In this document: piece after piece, positions 1 to 13,186 of the stretch
Position numbering within the stretch: the first letter of the stretch is position 1
How the letters are laid out: each line of letters opens with the position of its first letter
Made by a program: the position numbers and the translations under genes
Assembly: GCF_041146395.1 (NCBI RefSeq)
Contig: NC_090989.1
Location: forward strand, 170,481,001-170,545,000
Direction: 5' to 3'
Length of the DNA: 64,000 nt
From: Eulemur rufifrons
Taxonomy: Eukaryota > Chordata > Mammalia > Primates > Lemuridae
Notes under the pieces: generated by a model
Database searches by the model: none
Seen by the model: the letters and a program-made list of their open reading frames with translations, nothing else
Told to the model about the DNA's origin: nothing

Positions 1-784
1 AGAGCAAATTCTATAGACTAGTTTGGGTTCCAAAGACGCCAGCCACCTGCAATTAATTTAATTTTCACAACACAACCAGTATGGCAGGTACTTAAAGATA
101 AAAACAAGCTGTTCAAGGTACTTAAATGTTAAACCCCCGGTGCTTTCCCTATTTCTCTAATGGACTGTACCTGAGATTTTTGTTGAGACTTTGTACCTCC
201 AGGTAGAAAAAGCTTTCACAGATCTTCAAACACTAATAAAAAAACTTGGAAAGTATAACAATGATTTTCTTTTTCTATCAACAACTCTTCCCTATGTGTG
301 AGAGCTATGAGTTATAGAGAAAAGATCATTTCATTAAAATATTTTGAGAGCTATTGTTTCCCCTCCATACTTGTATCATATTCTCACCCTTATCCTCAGC
401 AACAGGGCACCCAGTTAGAGTATCTGTGGCTGGGGCAAAAGAAAGTAAGGACTCCAGAAGGACTAAGGTGGAGGATGTTAGCAAAGGTTTGAGCTCTAAA
501 GGAATAATCCATAAACTCAGAATGCAAAAAGTTCTACTTTGCATATCTTTACAAAGAAAAAAAGACCACCGGCACAGAAAAAAACCAAACTCAGGAAGCA
601 AAATTCAAGGTGCATAACTTGAGTTCAAAGGATCTGGAGATGTTTAGGAACAAGGCTGAGAAGTCTAGGAATGCCCTGAAGTTACAGGACACTTTAGGAA
701 TAAGCCCCTCATGGGCACTGTTAATTGGAGATGGTTTGATGAATTTCATCTCATAAAACACATCTGAGACCACCCTCCAACAGA

Positions 785-905
785 TTAAGAATTAAGTCCC
801 TAGAAAAGACTCAGAATCTTAGGAGCTGAAAGGGACTTTGGAAATAATTTACATCAGTTCTCTTATTTTACATATGAGAAAACTTGAGGCAACACAGATT
901 TAAAG
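785..905. repeat. Probable ancient interspersed repeat
   Basis: 'cttaggagctgaaagggact', 'ttggaaataatttacatcag' and 'acatatgagaaaacttgagg' recall a widespread mammalian repeat block, but I cannot assign the family. Confidence 0.4.
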
Positions 906-1073
906 GAAATCATTTAAAGAAAACCAAATATGAGTTTCTCACTTTTTAAATCAAGCCATTGCTTTGTAAGTAAAACTTTATTAATAAACTGAAACCGAGT
1001 CAGCCAAACCACAGCTAGGCAGAAATATGCAAGTCAACTCTAACAAACCTGTAATTTACACACATTTAACATA

Positions 1074-1400
1074 TAGTAGTCCTCCCAATCCAGTTTCACT
1101 TTCCATGGTTTGTTACCCGCAATCGTGGTTCAAAAATAGGTTAGTACTGTACAGTAATATATTTTGAGAGTGAAACCACATTCACATAACTTTTATTACA
1201 GTATATTGTTACAAAATTATTCTATTTTATTATTAGTTATTGTTGATATCTTACTGTGCATAATTTATAAATTAAACTTTATCATAGGTATGTAGGTATG
1301 GGAAAATCAGAGCATATACAGGGGTTAAGTACTATCTGTGATTTCAGGCATCTACAGGGTGTCATGAAACATATCCCCATAGATAAGGAAGGAATACTGT
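1074..1400 (-). mobile_element. Tc1/mariner Tigger-derived DNA transposon
   Basis: Ends 'agtagtcctcccaatc' and (reversed) 'agtattccttccttatct' form imperfect terminal inverted repeats flanked by TA. The interior has 'catggtttgttacccgcaat', 'acattcacataacttttatt' and 'ctttatcataggtatgtagg', known from Tigger-type MER elements. The strand given is tentative. Confidence 0.65.
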
Positions 1401-2229
1401 ATTTTCTAGAAAACAAAATCATAAAACATACCATGTTTTATTACATCTAAGGCAACCATGATAATTTATGAGGCAATAAGACAGAAAAAATACTGCCAAT
1501 TAAATTACAAAACACCACTCATCATAGAATGCATTTTGATTCCTGAAACATTAAAATGTAGAAAACTATGCATCTTAAAATTGATAGACATGATTTTGCA
1601 AAAAAGTAATGCCTTGATTTGTATGACTCTTGAAAGAACAGAATGTGGTAAACTTCCTTTTTAAATAATTAACAAGTACGAAAGAACCTATGGGACATCT
1701 CAGACATTAAAAGCCCACATTCTAACACGTTTCAGACCAGCATATGACGAGTTAATCAAGATTCTTGCATAAAGCAGGGTATCATACAAAATTATTCATA
1801 TATATTTAAAGCATTTTATTAACACATACACACAGTGTTCATTCTTTCATCCATCTTTTAAAGTAGATGGCAAACTTTTTCTGAATCTAGGGTCCCTGTT
1901 TAGAACGCTATAGTATCTTTCTTGATATTAACCATACTTATGCTAATAATTCAGTGTCTAAGATTTCCAATTTGGGTTTATTTGAAATGGAGTGATAACA
2001 TAAAGACTCCTGCAAAGCAATTTGAGTGCTTTAGGTTTTTTATGACTTCCCTTTATATTTTACAGTCCTTACCTACATCTAATTTAACAGCAATTTTTAA
2101 GCAACAGAACTTTATCAAGTCTCCCTAATGGATTCAAATAAATTTTCAAGGAAATAGCAGCTCTCTTCCCACCCCCCAACTTATATTTCATTGGTTCACA
2201 TAATATTTAATTAAATTATATTATTATAG

Positions 2230-2825
2230 TGACATGATACCAGATAAAAGCAGGTTTGGGAGCAATCCTGGACAGTATGCAACTCACACTGGGAACATTA
2301 GTGTGCAGATACACACCAGCTTTCAAGGTGACACCCAGTGATTCTTGGCTCCAGGTATCTGAGCTCCGGTGTAGTCCCCTCCTACACGAAGAGGGCTGGC
2401 CTGATACTGCAGAAATGATGGAATGTGATTTCTGACGTGAGGTCATAAAAGACATTGTAACTCCAACTTGCTCCCTCTTTGGTCTCTTATTCTAGGGAAG
2501 CCAATTGTCATGTCATGAGGTCACTCAAGCAACCCCATAAAGAAGCCCACATGGCCTCCTGCCAACACACACTGTGAACTGACCAGGCATGTGAGACACC
2601 TTGGAGAGGTGTCAAGGAGTCTCACAACAAGACTGTAGAAGACTGCAGCAACCCAGGCTGACACCTCAACTGCACTGCCATGACAGATCCAGCCCCAGAG
2701 CCACCCAGCTAAGCCACTCCCATGTTCATGATCTACAGAAACTGTATGAGGGAACAAGTGTATTGTTTTAAATCTCAATTGTTTGGGATAGTTTGTCCTA
2801 TTGTTGTCAATACCACAAGGGGGTT
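2230..2825 (+). mobile_element. MLT1-type LTR (ERVL-MaLR), old
   Basis: Blocks 'ggtcataaaagacattgtaa', 'ccaattgtcatgtcatgagg', 'cactcaagcaaccccataaa', 'ggcctcctgccaacacacac', 'gagccacccagctaagccac' and 'cagaaactgtatgaggg' occur in MLT1 LTR order. The usual 3' end ('ctaagtttgggg...tttgtt') is present in decayed form near 2780-2805. No internal retroviral genes are next to it, so it is a solo LTR. Confidence 0.75.
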
Positions 2826-3240
2826 TCAGTCTAGATTCAATTGCTCATCACACAATGATCCAATTATTGAGACAATGAGGATTGCCAAGAAAGAAAGGAA
2901 TTTTAAACATGACAGAAGTCTTGCTGGGAGAACAGGAGAAGCTGCCTCAAATTCATCCCTCTGACTAACGGAGATTGTGCATGGGCTTTTAAAGGAGGGG
3001 CCACATGTCTTTGGCAGGCCGTGAGGTAACTAACAAGGGAGACCTGCATCGGGACAGGTCATGTGCACTGGGGGCAGGTTGTGGGGCACAGTGATGCTTG
3101 GCATCAAGGATCTTGCTCAGGGGCCTTCGGAATTTCAACTCCTTTGTCTTGCAGAAAATCCACCATTTCTAGGAAATAACTCAAAAAGTTCAAGTAATTG
3201 GTTAAGGGAGGGGATTATAAAAAAATACAGAGCTCACTGA
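2826..3240 (+). repeat. Unidentified, possibly LTR-derived sequence
   Basis: Directly right of the MLT1 LTR lies a G-rich stretch ('gggccacatgtctttggcag', 'gggggcaggttgtggggcac') whose style recalls old LTR or internal retroviral sequence. I cannot assign it to a family. A search against a repeat library would settle this. Confidence 0.3.
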
Positions 3241-4135
3241 AATTTGTTCGGTGGGGGACCGGTTACAACACAAGAGGACATAACTAGCACAGCGGCCTGC
3301 CAGCCAATGTGTGCAGGCAGCAGGCTGTGGGCACACCGCACAGAGAAGAGCAAGTCGGTTAAGTGGAGGTTCCTTAAGAGAGGCTCTCTGGATTTCTTTA
3401 CTGCTAGAGGTTACCAAACACCCCTCTATATGTCAGGCTCTCTCTCCTTTCCTAATTCCCTAGTAGGGTACTACACTGAAGAGAAGTAATAAATTAAGGG
3501 AGTATGATAATGGCAAAAAGAAGCAATAGGGCTGAGCTAAAGATGAGCGAGCCTTGTCCACAAATGGAAGTTGGGAAGAAAGGTGACTATGGGAACATCA
3601 AACCCACCCTTGGACTTGCAGGCTTCATGATGGCCAACCAGTGCCCACAGCCAGACATTTAACTGAAACACCTACAAGTGGCTTCGGCTTTCCTCTCTCC
3701 TTGCACTGCACGGCACCTTCAGACGTCTACACTGGGTAGTGATCAGTCTTAGGATTAGTCAGGCTTGAAGAAGTAGATCTCTGAAGCCTACCTGGAAATC
3801 TGTTTTACAACAAAACAAAACCAGGAAGGGGGTGGTGTGCGGTGCAGAAGAAACAAGGAAAAAGTGATCTAGAAAATGCCTACATTTCAAAACATCCAAT
3901 CCAGTCCATCTTTACATGCAAAGAAAATCAATCAGCAGAAACTATCGACATTCTATTCAAATCTCCTGGTGAAGGCTTAGCTAAATAAATCTGCTTTGTG
4001 AAGTACAAAAGCAGCCTCAAGTATTTTATGAGCATGGGTTGGGTGGAGCAGGCCTTTAAGACCTCTAAAGTCACACAAGGGCAAGGGTGGGGTTTGACTG
4101 GCAGTAATAGAAATGGATGTCATGGTTGTGATGTA

Positions 4136-4275
4136 GCCGACATAGACTTTTTTCTTACAACTACCCTATAAAGTGACATTATCATCCCAATTTTACAGAT
4201 GAGGAAACAGAGGTCATGGAGATTAAGAATTTATCCAAAATCCCATCGTCAACCTTACTCTGGACACCCACTTAT
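4136..4275 (-). mobile_element. MIR SINE, minus strand
   Basis: 'tatcatcccaattttacaga' and 'tgaggaaacagaggtcatgg' is the reversed MIR core. Confidence 0.7.
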
Positions 4276-4564
4276 TCTGCTACCCCCTAGGAAGGGGCAG
4301 CTGGTGCATGAACACAGCTGTCCCCTCTCCCTTTGGCACTGGAGAGCAGGGGCGTGCGAGCTGCTGGCTCTCTGGGATGGTGGCGGAGTCCCTCTAACCA
4401 TCCACCTACTTCACTGGGTGTAGGGAGGGTAGAGAGAGAAGGGCTGCAGGGAGAAATCAGAGCTGAACTCCAGCTCAAAATTAGCAACCTAATTTAGGTA
4501 AGAACACAGATAATCCACTCTTTAGGTGCTCATCCTCCAGGGCTGAAATCACTACAACAGCACA

Positions 4565-4660
4565 GAAGGTAGAATCGAGAACTGAATCAAAAACTCAACC
4601 CCACCTCTTGTAAGCTATGTGACCTTGGATAAGTCACGTAAGACCAACAGCATCCAGATG
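4565..4660 (+). mobile_element. MIR SINE fragment
   Basis: 'cctcttgtaagctatgtgac' and 'cttggataagtcacgtaaga' match the MIR core. Confidence 0.65.
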
Positions 4661-4737
4661 AAACGAGAATACCAATAAAGTAGTCACAAACTGAAGGACC
4701 CATTCCACAAATGACACCAATCGCTAATTTTTTGGTG

Positions 4738-5085
4738 CTTATGAGCAGAACTTTTGTAATCAGATCAACCTGAGTTCGAACCCAGACTTAGCCTTGGGTG
4801 AGGTATTCCACTCCCCAAGAGTCAATGTTCTCATCAGTAAAATGCAGCAGACAATTATGCTGATTTATTGGGTTGCCATCAGGAGTGGTTATCAATTCGA
4901 TACAAATATTGCTAGCAACTCAATGTTACTGGATGCTTACCTGTAGGAGACCACTATGCCAAGTCTTGATATTCCTATTCATATTATTATCATGGTGACA
5001 AGCCTTCACAGGCCTTACCTTCTCACTTACTAGGGTAGATACTGGTGGCTGGTACTCGGGAAACACTTAATAAATGCGGCTTCCA
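4738..5085 (+). mobile_element. MIR SINE fragments
   Basis: 'aacctgagttcgaacccaga', 'tgttctcatcagtaaaatgc' and 'tattgggttgccatcaggag' are MIR. 'aaacacttaataaatgcggc' near 5065 is a MIR/L2-type tail, perhaps of a second copy. Confidence 0.6.
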
Positions 5086-5089
5086 GCAA

Positions 5090-8000
5090 CAGCACATATG
5101 ACATCATTTAAGCTCTCAAGCAACTGGAAGCAGGGCTCCTGGGGAACAAGACGCAGATCCCTGCTGGCCAAATGGGCTGCCTGAGCTCCTGCCATTACCC
5201 TTTACCTCTGCTTCACTCCCCTCAAAGCTGCCCTCCTAATAGGTCAGGAAAAACCACCTGGAACAGAGTGCATGCCTGGCAAGTGACCTCATGGAGCCTG
5301 GACCAGCTCCCCTGCCTTAGACAAGGCTACAGAAATGGATAACAAATCTTTTAAGGAAAAAAAAAAAAAGGCAGAACAAATTTATTTTAAAGATTCTTCC
5401 CTTCCTTTTTTACAATCACAATGTGCTTCACAAGTGCCTTGATTTTGATATTTCCACTGTCATCTTCTGCCCCTGTTTTTGGCCTCCTTCCACATCTAAT
5501 TCTGATTTTTCTTGTTGGCTGAATAGATCTAGCCAAGGCAAAGAGACAATTAGATGGCATAAGAATAAATGAGATTTAAAAAAAAGATCCCTTATAAATA
5601 ACTCCCTGCAGAAGTCTTGAAATAACTGTGGACAAAGAATTGTCATCCAATTTACAATACTAACATGAAGACACCACCACCCCCCCAAAATAAATAAAAA
5701 TAGTGGGCCATGTGATGGCTATTCCTGAATCCCCTGGGAAATTAAAAATAGGCACAGCCTCATCTCATGTTCAATAGCAAACTAAAGATTTATTTGCTTA
5801 ACATTTTCATGTCCTAACAGTATTCTAACCTGTAGCCAGGGTCCTCAGCAGAGGGACTACTTGTCAAAAGTGCTCTTAAATGGCATCACTAATGTTTTAT
5901 CCTCATTAAATGCCTGTGAGAGAATAAGTTAACTGGCCCCTCACTGCCAACCATCAATGGCAGAAACACAATATTGTTTCCAAAGGCTTTAGACCAAGTA
6001 AGACAACTTAAAAATAGAGATGAGCCAGCAGGCTTCAAATCCAGAGTACTGGTTCCCCAGAGAACATAAAAACAATAGACCTTCAGCAGAGGGCAGCTGA
6101 GATAATGTAGAGATTGCTGCATTTTTCCCAAACCTGGATACTACCAACAGGCACCAATACAAGCCTGCAATCACATGTGTGTGCACAAGCAGTTCATTAA
6201 AGGGTTAAATACATCTCTAGTGACAACTGAGCAAAAGAAAAAAGGTGCATGATCTTTCCCATTCCTTTTTTCTCGTTATTAGATGCTACATAGCCTATAG
6301 CAGATACAGGCTAACTCCAAAACAAACTATAAATAATTTTATCAATGGCCTATCATAGTCCTTGTTGTTAATCCACAACATGTAGTCAAATCTGGCATGT
6401 CAAAACTAACCAGAAAATATGTAGGAACATTCATGGCCAGCAAATATTTTAAGACTGTGGTAGCTAAGGAAGAAAAAAAAAAAAAAAGAATGCAGTAACA
6501 TTTGCATTTATGGTTAAGTTCAAAGTGTTTTGGTTGACTTAACTTCTCAGATCCTCACTTTCTCCAGCGTGACAGTGGTTCAGTTTGGGCAACATCACTC
6601 TCATTAAGAAACATTGCTTGGAACAATCTACATGCCCCAAAGTAGGGCATATGGCAGGTAAGTCCAAGCCTATCACACAGTAGGTTTGGAGGGACGCTTT
6701 ACCAATTATGCAGCAGTTATATAAATTGGCAGGGAAAAATATCACAATATTTTAAGTTTAAAAAAAAGGATGTAAAGTAAGTTTGGTTAATGTAGACACA
6801 CATGTTACTTATCTACCTATATCAACTATATACCCATGGGGGAAAAAAAAAATGTGAATGCTATCAACATCAGAATGCTAACAATAACTAAGTAGTAGGA
6901 TTCAAGGTGATTTTTATGTCCTTGGTTTTGCTTATCTGTGTTTTCTTTCCAAAGTTAACAAAAATATTAGTTGCATTAACTGTAAATGGCAGCAAAGGCC
7001 AAAAGTATACACTTCACACTAATAAGCTGGGGAAATTTGTTTCTAGAGTCACTTAAAGCTTTGGCTAAAGCGGCATGCTAACTCAGAGGTCAGTTTTCCC
7101 AAGTCCGTGTCACTGGGTCTTTGTTGCTTGTTTTAGAATGTGGATCATATACTTGTGCTCAAGAGTTTAGGCATTTAGCAAAAAGCAATCCAAAATATAA
7201 TATAGATATTTGTAATTAGCAGTCCATCTCTAAAAGCAGGTAAAAACTGGCAGGGCCTCTGAGACCTCTGAGATATGTCAGAAGAGGCCCAGGACACTTA
7301 AAATTTTTAAGGCTTCTAGTACAAGATAGCAAAACAGGTTATAGAAGTTCTGGCACTATCTTTAGAGATAGTAATTAAAATCTTGTGAATGTATCTATGT
7401 GGCTGTACATCAGCCTTCACTTGGAGATAAAGACAAAAAATTTGAGGCCACTCCTGCTCCCTGCTCCCTCCATGCCCACTCTGACCCTATGAAAAGTGTG
7501 ACAAGGAAGGTCCCCAGCTGCTCCTGGAAAGAAAAAAAACCCATGCAGGCAAGGCTGATGGGTAAAGACTGGAAAATGCCTCTTATAAGGACAACTACTA
7601 AAATTTAAAAATAAAAAAAAAAAAAGGCCTAGTGGAAAAAGCATTGGTGGAAAGCCCTATAACTGTGTCCCTTTTCATTTCATCAAAGCTAACTGACTGA
7701 TTAAAAAAGGAAGAGAAGGAGGAGGAAGGGGAGGAAGAGGAGCAGCAGCAGCAAGCAATCTTCACACACTGCTGTAACATATCCCAGTGGCATGTTATAT
7801 TTACATTTAATTTAGGCTGAACAAGACTCTAGCAAATCTCTTTAGCAGCTAAACGTTTCCTTCAAAAGGATGTCAGGATATAAATCCTGATGTCAGCATC
7901 CATGTCAACACCAGCACAAACCTTTCAAAGCACAGTCCCAAGAGAACCTATTTACCAGGGAAAGGACACAACCAGAGAGGCAATTAACATGACAGACCGG

Positions 8001-8476
8001 TGAAGGGCCAAACAGCCACCTTAAGACCCACTCTTCATTAATTCTTCACTATCTGGGTAAGGAGCAGGCACTGTGCTTGTCGGCAGAGGAGCAGGAACTG
8101 GTTCCCCATCTCATTCCCTTCACCTCCCCAGCTCCTATCCCACACTTTGCAGTAATAAAAATAATATGTGACTGGACAAACGCACATTTTTTTTTCTTTT
8201 GGTTGTGCACAGGAGCTTGGAGAGCCCTTGTTATGTCCATCCAAGCAATGCGAGTGATTCCTTGGTATGGCTTGGCAGGCAAATCCTTAACCATAATGAA
8301 ATCAGAGCACACAATGGAGTCATCTTTGTGAAACGCTGAGTTAGGGAGTCACGGCACACGGGCAAGGAGTTTCGACTTGATTATATCCGTGCTCTGCTCA
8401 GGTTGGCTGATTCACCAACAGATTAATTTCCATAGCAGAGTCTTGGATAATAAGGGCTGCACACTCAAGTCTGAAA
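5090..8476. other. Intronic unique sequence
   Basis: Apart from A-rich runs (5357-5370, 6472-6487, 7614-7626) and the GGA/GCA tract near 7.7 kb I see no transposon that I can name and no exon-like segment with splice sites. Confidence 0.5.
7704..7755. repeat. Purine-rich GGA/GCA simple repeat
   Basis: 'ggaagagaaggaggaggaag' followed by 'gggaggaagaggagcagcagcagc'-like units. Low complexity, not coding. Confidence 0.75.
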
Positions 8477-8600
8477 CGTACTCATTCATTCCATATTTCT
8501 TGAGCGCCTGCTTTGGGCAAAGCCCTGTGCAAAGTGTTGTATGCTGGTTCCCAAGGGAGAAGGATTGCTGCCAAGTTCGCTTTAGGGTTTTAGCTACGTT
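8477..8600 (-). mobile_element. L2 fragment, minus strand
   Basis: 'actcattcattccatatttc', 'ttgagcgcctgctttgggca' and 'aagccctgtgcaaagtgttg' is the reverse of the L2 3' end. Confidence 0.6.
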
Positions 8601-8885
8601 GAGTATTAAACATAAGCACAGAGTGTCATGACTGATAATGCTCCACAAATTTCTAATTAGTCAAGCCTCTAGGTAGAAGGAGGTCTGTCCTTTCAGTGTG
8701 ATTTCCAGGGTTACCTTATCTTCTGCATTTCCAAGGTTTCTATGACCCATAGCTGTGGGTTCATAATAACGTCCATGTGTAATTTAATTTTTCATATAGG
8801 GCGGCTGACATCAAATGGCAACCCACATGCTAAATCTATCCAGGTGAGAAAATTTTTGTTTGGCTCACATGAGTCCATTAAATTC

Positions 8886-9146
8886 TTTTTTTTTTTTTTT
8901 TTTTAGACAGGGTTATGGCTCACTGCAACCTCAAACTCCTGGGTTCAAGTGATCCTCCTGCCTTAGCATCCCAAGTAGCTGGAACTACAGGTGCACACCA
9001 CCAGGCCTGGCTAATTTTTCTATATTTTCATATGGGCAGGGTCTCACTCTTGCTCAGGCTAGTCTTGAACACCTGCCCTCAAGCAATCCTTCCTCCTTGG
9101 ACTCCCAAAATGCTACAATTACAAGCACGAGTCACCATGCCCAGCC
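8886..9146 (-). mobile_element. Alu, truncated left arm, minus strand
   Basis: A T tract at 8886-8904 is followed by a reverse-oriented Alu ('ggctcactgcaacctcaaactcctgg' region through 'gtcaccatgcccagcc'). It has lost many CpGs and is older than the copy at 12.8 kb. The DNA immediately right of it is an L1M 3' end. Confidence 0.9.
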
Positions 9147-9169
9147 TATAAATCCTTTTAAAAAATTAG

Positions 9170-9560
9170 CTGCCAAAGAACACAAGTGTCTATCGATGGA
9201 TGAGAGGATAAATAAAATGTGGTACATACAGTGGATGAACCTTGAAAACACTATGCTAAATGAAACAGTCCAGACACTAAGAGACAAACATTTATGATTT
9301 TTCTTACATGAAGTACCTAGGAGAGTAAAATTCAGGGACAGAAAGGAGAATTGTAGTTACGGGGGCGGTAGGGAGGAGGAAATGGGGAATTGTTGTTTAA
9401 TGAGTACATAGTTTAAGATGATGACAAAGTTCTTGAGTTGGCTGTTGGTGATGGTTGCACAACAGTATAAATGTACTTCACTTGACAAATGTACATTTAA
9501 AAATGGTTAAAATGGTAAATTTTATGTTTTGTATATTTTACCATGATAAAAAAAGTTTTA
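9170..9560 (+). mobile_element. L1M 3' end
   Basis: Last part of ORF2 ('gtctatcgatggatgagagg', 'gtggatgaaccttgaaaaca', 'tgctaaatgaaacagtccag') followed by a 3' UTR with 'ttgttgtttaatgagtacat', 'tggtgatggttgcacaacag' and 'taaattttatgttttgtata'. Old and broken. Confidence 0.85.
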
Positions 9561-11985
9561 AAAAGCCTTCCCCACTTATAAAAATCAATATACACATATA
9601 TGTGCATTGTGGAAATAAATGTAGATAAATAGATATATAAATCCTTCCACAATTTTTTAAGGATGCTTTATCATTAAAAATGTTTAAGAAAACATTGTCT
9701 GGTGAATGTTTTTACTGACATACTCAGTTGAAGCAAGGCAGAGAAGCAATACCCTGAACAACTAGTGAGTGCTTTCCATTTCTACAATATTTCTTAAAGA
9801 AAACATATTTAATCAGCTCAGATTAAAAACATAATAACAAAAATATATTTATATAACTTAGAAATCAAGAGTCTAAAATATAAAGAATATCCAACATGAC
9901 GAATGTCCTTTATCCTTAAAGCTTATAAATCAGATCAAACTTACTGAAATGTTTAAAAATGAAATTACATGACATTCCGGATTTGCTTTAAAATAATCCA
10001 GCGACAGGGGAAATAAACGGAATGGAGGTACCGATGAAATAAGATAGGCCAAGAGTCGACCATCATTAAAGCTACTTGATGGGTATCTAGATTCATTACA
10101 CCATTTTTTCTACTTCTGCAGAAAAAAAATCCAGATCAAGATAAAAACAGAAAGCAGAATAAGAAACAAATAAAGATTAAACTCTTTTCCCCACTGTCCC
10201 ACCCCATGTCAGGCTGTCTGGTTGTTTGGGATCTCTTTTAAACCCAATGGTTCAAAAGAACTGCTAAGAAAAAAGCAAGCAAACCAAGCTGTCAACTGTT
10301 GAATAACAAATTCCATTTGCCAACTGTCTCTGCAGAAAGTAGGTCTAAATGTTTTTTTTTTTAGAAAACCTCAAAAATCAGATGCATTTACTAATTTTGT
10401 TACCTTGAAGAGGACAGGAAGGTCATCTCTTTTTCCAAACACCTATAAACCAGTTTGCTTTTGTTTTTCATTAAAATTTTAAACATGAAATGTTCCGGCA
10501 AATGAAAAAACCAAACGCACCTACCCACATTAGAGATTATTACTTCTTTGAAAATTCCATTTTAAAAACTGCAGTGGACAGAAACTAAGAAGCATTTCTG
10601 CCCTTCACTCAATTGTATGCAAATTATTTAATATAACTTTCTATCCACCCAACACAAATACATAAATGTTTCCTCAAATTTTGTGTTTTAGAAAATACAG
10701 AAGAAACAAGGGCTTTTTAAATGGTTTTAAAATGATAAATACATGTAATGAAGGTCTAGCACTCAAAGAAAATGGTATAGTATTATTTATAAAACCATCC
10801 ATATGATCTTCAATTGAATCCCTAGCTAGAACTTCACAAGACTAACAAATCTTTCTATTTCATAAGTTCATTAAATGTACCCTGCAAATGCAAGTAATGA
10901 TTACTAGAACATACCATGGATTTATCCAGAAAAAGGCATAACCAACCAACTTCTTTAAGTAATTTATTATACTTTATTATAGATGATAGGTCAAAGAATG
11001 TAGCAAATGGTAACTGGATTTCAAAAAGACATTTTGGTAGAGTTTCCCTATGATATCCCTGCAAAGACAGGAGCCATGAGTAACTGGGACAAGCACACCT
11101 AAAGGGTATTGACTCATGGATCCATTTTGAGAGATGTCACCAGCCTCCAAGTTTGACTTTTTTCCCCATTCAGTGATGTGCTACAGTATTCAACAAAAAC
11201 ACAAATGGCATGCTGACCAAAATATCTCCTTCCAAGTGGTTACGCAGAAGCAAGAGGCCACCTGTCAAACACAGAGGCAGCACTCGGGCATTGAGTGTGA
11301 CGTTGAACTAGAGACCTTGAATTTCTTTGATCTTATAAGTAGAAGCAGCCATGGTAGTGGTAGTAGAAATTACTATTTATTATATGCATTGTATTATATA
11401 CTATTTTCCTTTATTATCCTTTATCTTTATGATAATATTGTCCAATAAGTATGATTATGCCCATTTTAAATACAAGGGAATCAAAGGCCCATAGCGAGTC
11501 CAAGATTCACGGTCAAGTCTGTTTAGTTATAAAAAACCATGCCCACTACACTACTTTCCTTCCCAAAGTAACAACCAGAACATAGGAATATTTAATTTGT
11601 TCAACAGTTTTTGGAAAGGTCAAACTCTGGCCAAAAAACAGACCGTTTCTTTCCAACTTTCACAGTTCCCAGAGGTGTAGCCTACCTAAGAATTTTAATT
11701 TAGATTTGTACATTTTTTTTTCAAGTAAAAAGTTATAGAGATACTAACACAAAGTTAACCATCTTATCCCTATCCCCCAATCATATGCCTGAAATAACTA
11801 ATGTTAATATTCTGGTGTTTGATACTCATTCCTTTCACAAAAACTATATATACACATGTATATGTAGTTTATATTATATATATTTATAACTATATATAGG
11901 GTTAATTTATTTTAATCAAAATAGAATCAAATTGTACATATGACACAACTTATTCTTTCACTTAATATTATAGACATATTTAAAA
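9561..11985. other. Intronic unique sequence, AT-rich
   Basis: No recognisable transposon, gene or RNA. Near 11830-11950 there is a very AT-rich stretch with TATATA words that could be the remains of an old LINE. Confidence 0.5.
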
Positions 11986-12467
11986 GCCATTAGAACAAAA
12001 AAAACTGTAAAGAAATATCTCACATGAACACAGATGCAAAAATTCTAAATAAAACTTTAACAAATCCAACAATAAATAAAAAGGATAACACATCATAAGC
12101 AAGTAGGTTTACCCCAGTAATGTGAGATTGGTTTAACATCAGAAAATCTGTCAATATAATTCCCCATACTAATACACTAAAAAAGAAAATCCATGTAATC
12201 ATCTCAATAGACACAGAAAAAGCATTTGAGAAAGTCCAACATTGATTCCTCATAAAAACTCTTGACAAACTGTAAATAGCAGGGATCTTCTTCAATCTGA
12301 TAAACGGAATTTGTAAGACAAGAATATCTGCTCTCCCTATTTCTACCTAACATTTTACTAGAGGCTGTAGCCAAAGCAATAAAGCAAGGAAAGGAAATAC
12401 AAGTCATACAGATCAGAAAAGGAAGATGTAAAAGTTATTTTCCCCAGATGGCTTGGTTATCTCTGTC

Positions 12468-12662
12468 AGGGGGTGGGAAACTGTAGCAATTTTTATAATT
12501 AAGTTTTGTCAGAACATAATCACATCCACTTAATGTATCATCTATGGCTGCTTTCACCCTACAACAGGCAGTTGAGTTAATGCCACAGGGACCATACAAC
12601 CCACCAGCTTAAGATATGCACAATCTGGCCTTGTAAGAAAAAGTTTGCTGACCCATGATCTA
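12468..12662 (-). mobile_element. hAT-type DNA transposon, nonautonomous
   Basis: Reverse orientation of the element at 27770-27993: 'gtgggaaactgtagc', 'atggctgctttcaccctac', 'ctggccttgtaagaaaaagtttgctgaccc'. The ends CAGGGG...TGACCC fit the hAT pattern. It broke the old L1 at about 12.47 kb. Confidence 0.75.
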
Positions 12663-12834
12663 TGAAAAATATCTGATAAAATCTACAATGAAACTACTGA
12701 AATAAGCAAATTTAGATATACTACAGAATATAAAATCAATATATAGAAATCAATTATATTTCTATCTACTCACAATTTGTTATCAGAAATAGAAATTTTA
12801 ACAAAGCATTTATAATAGCATAAAAATACATATA

Positions 12835-13153
12835 GGCCGGGCGCGGTGGCTCACGCCTGTAATCCTAGCACTCTGGGAGGCCGAGGCGGGTGGATTGCTC
12901 AAGGTCAGGAGTTCGAGACCAGCCTGAGCGAGACCCCGTCTCTACTAAAAATAGAAAGACATTATATAGACAACTAAAAAAATCTATATAGAAAAAATTA
13001 GCCGGGCATAGTGGCACATGCCTGTAGTCCCAGCTACTCGGGAGGCTGAGGCAGTAGGATCGCTTAAGCCGAGGAGTCTGAGGTTGCTGTGAGCTAAGCT
13101 GACGCCACGGCACTCACTCTAGCCTGGGCAACAAAGTGAGACTCTGTCTCAAC

Positions 13154-13176
<23 letters not shown>
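12835..13176 (+). mobile_element. Alu, lemur-type, young
   Basis: Full-length Alu starting 'ggccgggcgcggtggctca' and ending in a long A tail. Perfect 13-bp target-site duplications 'aaaaatacatata' lie at 12822-12834 and 13177-13189. The right boundary of the target, read on the minus strand, is TTTTT/AT, as expected for the L1 endonuclease. The middle linker and the 'gctgacgccacggcactcac' right arm are of the strepsirrhine type. CpGs are still largely intact, so the insertion is recent. It lies inside an old L1. Confidence 0.95.

Positions 13177-13186
<10 letters not shown>

Noticed and set aside
4738..4800. tRNA-like B-box word 'gagttcgaaccc'
   Set aside because: It is the tRNA-derived part of a MIR; no complete tRNA fold.
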